Made by a program: the position numbers and the translations under genes. A model generated the notes under the pieces. The model did not search any database. It was not told where the DNA came from and was given only the letters and a program-made list of their open reading frames with translations. Source: Phycisphaerales bacterium (lineage in GTDB: Bacteria > Planctomycetota > Phycisphaerae > Phycisphaerales > UBA1924). Taken from it: 5,754 nt of DNA. Positions within the stretch are counted from its first letter, which is position 1, and the number at the start of each line of letters is the position of its first letter. The stretch spans positions 1 to 5,754 of the forward strand of contig JAESUL010000228.1 in the NCBI GenBank assembly GCA_016763115.1, written 5' to 3'. Of this stretch, positions 5,228 to 5,754 are shown piece by piece.

Positions 5228-5754
5228 CGCTCTCCCCCTTGGTGAAGAAATATGGGTCCGCCGCGACACGAGGAGTCGCGGCGGACCATTTATGTTTCGA
5301 GAGACTCGCACATGGCTTTGCTTGGCTGCCGGGATTGCTGCCATATTTTTTGTGGCGACTACTTTTTACGAAGTGTTACAAAATGCATCACTCTCTCCTG
5401 CTCTCATGCTTGGAGTGGTGGGCATTTTATTGATAACAATTGTTCCGTTTACTTGGATGCTTTCAAAGATACTTGTGGCAGGGCTGAAAATATCACGGTA
5501 TTGCCCGGTTTGGCTCTACGCTGAGCAGATCAATCCAGAGTGCCTCACGATCTTTCATTTCCGTAAACCGCCCACTGTTATTCAACTCAAAGACGCAAAG
5601 ATTGAAAGAGTAAAGAATCCCATTTTCAAATTGCTTACAACCATCCATGTTGAGGATGAAACGGGCGACACATCGGCGACCCTTGCCGCTTTGACGCCGG
5701 AAGAATACAACCGTGTGATGAAGTACTGGCAGGCAGCCAACAACATCGAGCCCC
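5220..5754 (+). CDS. Two-pass membrane protein with PH-like C-terminus, second paralog, partial (3' end outside window)
   Basis: The visible part is 178 codons, open to the window edge. It starts at a GTG that overlaps the previous gene by eight bases, with AGAGA six bases upstream as a weak Shine-Dalgarno. LGEE (7-10) and VRRD (13-16) match IGED and LRRE of the first paralog. Membrane segments lie at about 32-50 and 61-87. YCPVWLY (94-100) opens a beta-rich domain with VIQLKDAKIERV (120-131), PIFKLLTTIHVED (134-146) and a final helix ALTPEEYNRVMKYW (157-170). The pattern of a strand, 'L..AKIERV', 'PIFKLL' and 'TIHV' resembles the bPH2/DUF304 fold, but I cannot confirm it. A later in-frame ATG at 5292 is possible and would remove the stretch over the hairpin. 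I prefer GTG 5220 because the N-terminal lengths then match between the paralogs. The protein may be nearly complete here, as the first paralog ends at residue 179. Confidence 0.78.
   Translation, partial: MPDALPLGEEIWVRRDTRSRGGPFMFRETRTWLCLAAGIAAIFFVATTFYEVLQNASLSPALMLGVVGILLITIVPFTWMLSKILVAGLKISRYCPVWLYAEQINPECLTIFHFRKPPTVIQLKDAKIERVKNPIFKLLTTIHVEDETGDTSATLAALTPEEYNRVMKYWQAANNIEP
5255..5287 (+). repeat. Perfect 13-bp hairpin with 7-base loop inside the second paralog
   Basis: GGTCCGCCGCGAC (5255-5267) is the exact reverse complement of 5275-5287; the loop is ACGAGGA. It begins at nucleotide 36 from GTG 5220, the same offset as the hairpin in the first paralog, with the same loop length and codon register. 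The sequence AGGAG (5271-5275) lies in the loop and first closing base, 16 bases before ATG 5292. As a terminator it would end the first paralog, 28 bases after its stop; ATTTATGTTT follows. Confidence 0.9.

Overview
The window looks like a chromosomal segment of a planctomycete, possibly of the class Phycisphaerae. This is an inference. It rests on the style of TruA and TrpS, a CPTC-containing membrane protein at the left edge, mostly leaderless-looking ribosome binding regions, and GC-rich housekeeping genes. No rRNA, tRNA, CRISPR or transposase is visible.

Left two thirds (1-3414, minus strand). Reading in the direction of transcription, the order is trpS (tryptophanyl-tRNA synthetase), then a small-molecule kinase gene of the aminoglycoside phosphotransferase (APH) type that is interrupted by a one-base frameshift, then truA (tRNA pseudouridine 38-40 synthase), then a two-pass membrane protein that runs off the left edge. 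The last three are tightly packed: a 49-base spacer after trpS, an ATGA overlap into truA, and a 29-base overlap into the membrane protein. They are probably one transcript.

Divergent spacer (3415-3614). It holds a 10-bp inverted repeat and a striking tandem array built on the palindrome CCTAGG: four copies with 14, 14 and 12 base spacing. The last copy supplies part of the Shine-Dalgarno sequence of the next gene.

Right third (3615-5754, plus strand). Three unrecognised genes with lower GC follow. The first encodes an exported protein with a long Ala/Val/Gly-rich hydrophobic region. The next two are tandem paralogs with two membrane segments and a C-terminal domain that resembles a bacterial PH-like domain; the second is cut by the window end. 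Both paralogs carry a strong perfect hairpin with a 7-base loop, starting at exactly nucleotide 36 of the proposed coding sequence. The two hairpins differ at five stem positions, and every change is compensated on the other arm. This is the most unusual signal in the window. The close packing suggests an operon made of one exported protein and two membrane proteins; their joint role is unknown.
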